5,943 bases of DNA from CAZVRZ01 sp964629965 (GTDB lineage Bacteria; Chloroflexota; Anaerolineae; Anaerolineales; UBA4823), in contig CAZVRZ010000241.1 in assembly GCA_964629965.1 (NCBI GenBank), positions 1 through 5,943 on the forward strand, written 5' to 3'. The notes under the pieces were generated by a model that was given only the letters and a program-made list of their open reading frames with translations, was not told where the DNA came from and ran no database searches. Of this stretch, positions 5,395 through 5,943 are shown in pieces; the first letter of the stretch is position 1; each line of letters starts with the position of its first letter. The translations under genes and the position numbers were made by a program.

Positions 5395-5943
5395 TTATCC
5401 GGGTGGTTTTCGTCTTTCGGCTGCTCTTCCGGATTGCCCGCCGAGGCGGCGCCTTGCAATTGCTCGATCTGTTCCTGGAGCTTCTCCGGAGTAACCTGGT
5501 TCTGTTGGAATGGTCCCTGCCGGATGCGGTGCGGCAGCGCCAACTCCGCCGCCAGGGCAATATCGCGCTCGGTGATGCTGGTGCGGTTTTCAAAGGCGGC
5601 GTGCGCCCGGGCGGTTTTCAAGATGACCAGGTCAGCGCGGTGTCCTTCCACGTTCAGCGAAGCCGTCAGCGCCGCGATCCCCAGCAGGTTGCGGGAGGTA
5701 TAAGTGACCTTATCCACCACCTGGCGCGCCCTGGCGATCTGCTGCGACAGCTCCAGCTCGCGTGGCAGCCATTCCAGCCGGAAATCGTCTGGGTCGGTCT
5801 CGAACGCCAGGTGGCGCTCCATGATCGAGACCCGCTCGCGCGCCTCGCGGATGCCGGTGATTTCCACCGAGAGGGCAAAGCGGTCCAAAAGCTGCGGGCG
5901 CAGGTCGCCCTCTTCGGGGTTCATCGTTCCCACCAGGATGAAG
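5382..5943 (-). CDS. chlD: ChlI/ChlD-type AAA+ chelatase half, 5' end outside window (zero frame)
   Basis: Partial: the reading frame enters at the right edge, and 186 residues are visible before TAA 5384-5382. It begins at the sensor-1 strand, FILVGTMNPEEGDLRPQLLDRFAL, which includes the arginine-finger segment LLDRF. The helical lid follows, with VEGHRADL (sensor-2 Arg), ARAHAAFENRTSITERDI and ALPHRIR. All are typical of ChlI/BchI and of the AAA+ part of ChlD. A Gln/Glu-rich tail leads to NHPDKKKA and the stop. Walker A and B motifs must lie beyond the edge. ATP hydrolysis by this ring drives metal insertion into the tetrapyrrole by the large subunit (ChlH or CobN). Because sensor and finger residues are intact, the short product could act as a small subunit itself. 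The stop lies one codon after the A-run, and the VWA frame continues the protein if the reading slips back one base. Confidence 0.88.
   Translation of the reverse strand, partial: FILVGTMNPEEGDLRPQLLDRFALSVEITGIREARERVSIMERHLAFETDPDDFRLEWLPRELELSQQIARARQVVDKVTYTSRNLLGIAALTASLNVEGHRADLVILKTARAHAAFENRTSITERDIALAAELALPHRIRQGPFQQNQVTPEKLQEQIEQLQGAASAGNPEEQPKDENHPDKKKA
5388..5396 (-). promoter_or_regulatory. Slippery A9 run, probable -1 frameshift site in chlD
   Basis: On the coding strand the reading is GAT AAA AAA AAA GCG TAA. The run contains the heptamer A AAA AAA, suited to tandem tRNA-Lys slippage, and nine A's are also long enough for RNA polymerase slippage. A -1 shift reads AGC GTA AAC and continues through the linker to the VWA domain. 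In the -1 frame there is a TAA at 5397-5395, so the switch must occur within this run. A homopolymer sequencing error would look the same. Confidence 0.75.

Noticed and set aside
1..5943. CRISPR array, tRNA, rRNA, transposase or integrase
   Set aside because: No regularly spaced repeats, cloverleaf-like elements or recombinase motifs were seen on either strand.

Overview
The window looks like a GC-rich bacterial chromosome segment. The gene families seen (a lipoprotein M1-type peptidase, a DUF1349 protein, a ChlI/ChlD-type chelatase gene) would suit a Chloroflexota (Anaerolineae-like) genome. That assignment is inferred from protein flavour only; no rRNA, tRNA or phylogenetic marker is present. 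Bases 1 to about 1180 are visibly more AT-rich than the rest and hold only orphan, small or broken genes, so they look like an accessory patch.

Layout. 1-208 is non-coding with a cluster of short palindromes. 209-781 (+) is an unrecognised 190-residue protein. 782-1179 holds a possible 43-residue membrane peptide, a promoter-like pair, two overlapping hairpins and what looks like the broken 5' end of a lipoprotein gene. 1180-2748 (-) encodes a secreted, lipid-anchored M1-family metallopeptidase. 2749-2952 is a divergent promoter region. 2953-3573 (+) is a DUF1349 protein and 3577-4350 (+) an unrecognised protein three bases behind it, so the two form a short operon. 4351-4425 is a convergent gap with a strong inverted repeat.

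4426-5943 (-) is the most notable part. It is a ChlD-type (Mg/Co-chelatase medium subunit) gene whose AAA+ half and von Willebrand A half lie in two frames that meet at a run of nine A residues. Read straight, translation stops two codons after the run and gives a ChlI-like small subunit. A -1 shift (or one extra A in the mRNA) gives the full AAA+/linker/VWA protein. A 9-bp all-GC hairpin lies 30 nt downstream. This matches the known pattern of chlD genes that make two chelatase subunits from one gene by programmed frameshifting. A sequencing or mutational indel in the homopolymer is the main alternative.

The peptidase and the DUF1349 operon diverge from a shared intergenic region, but nothing visible ties their functions together or to the chelatase.
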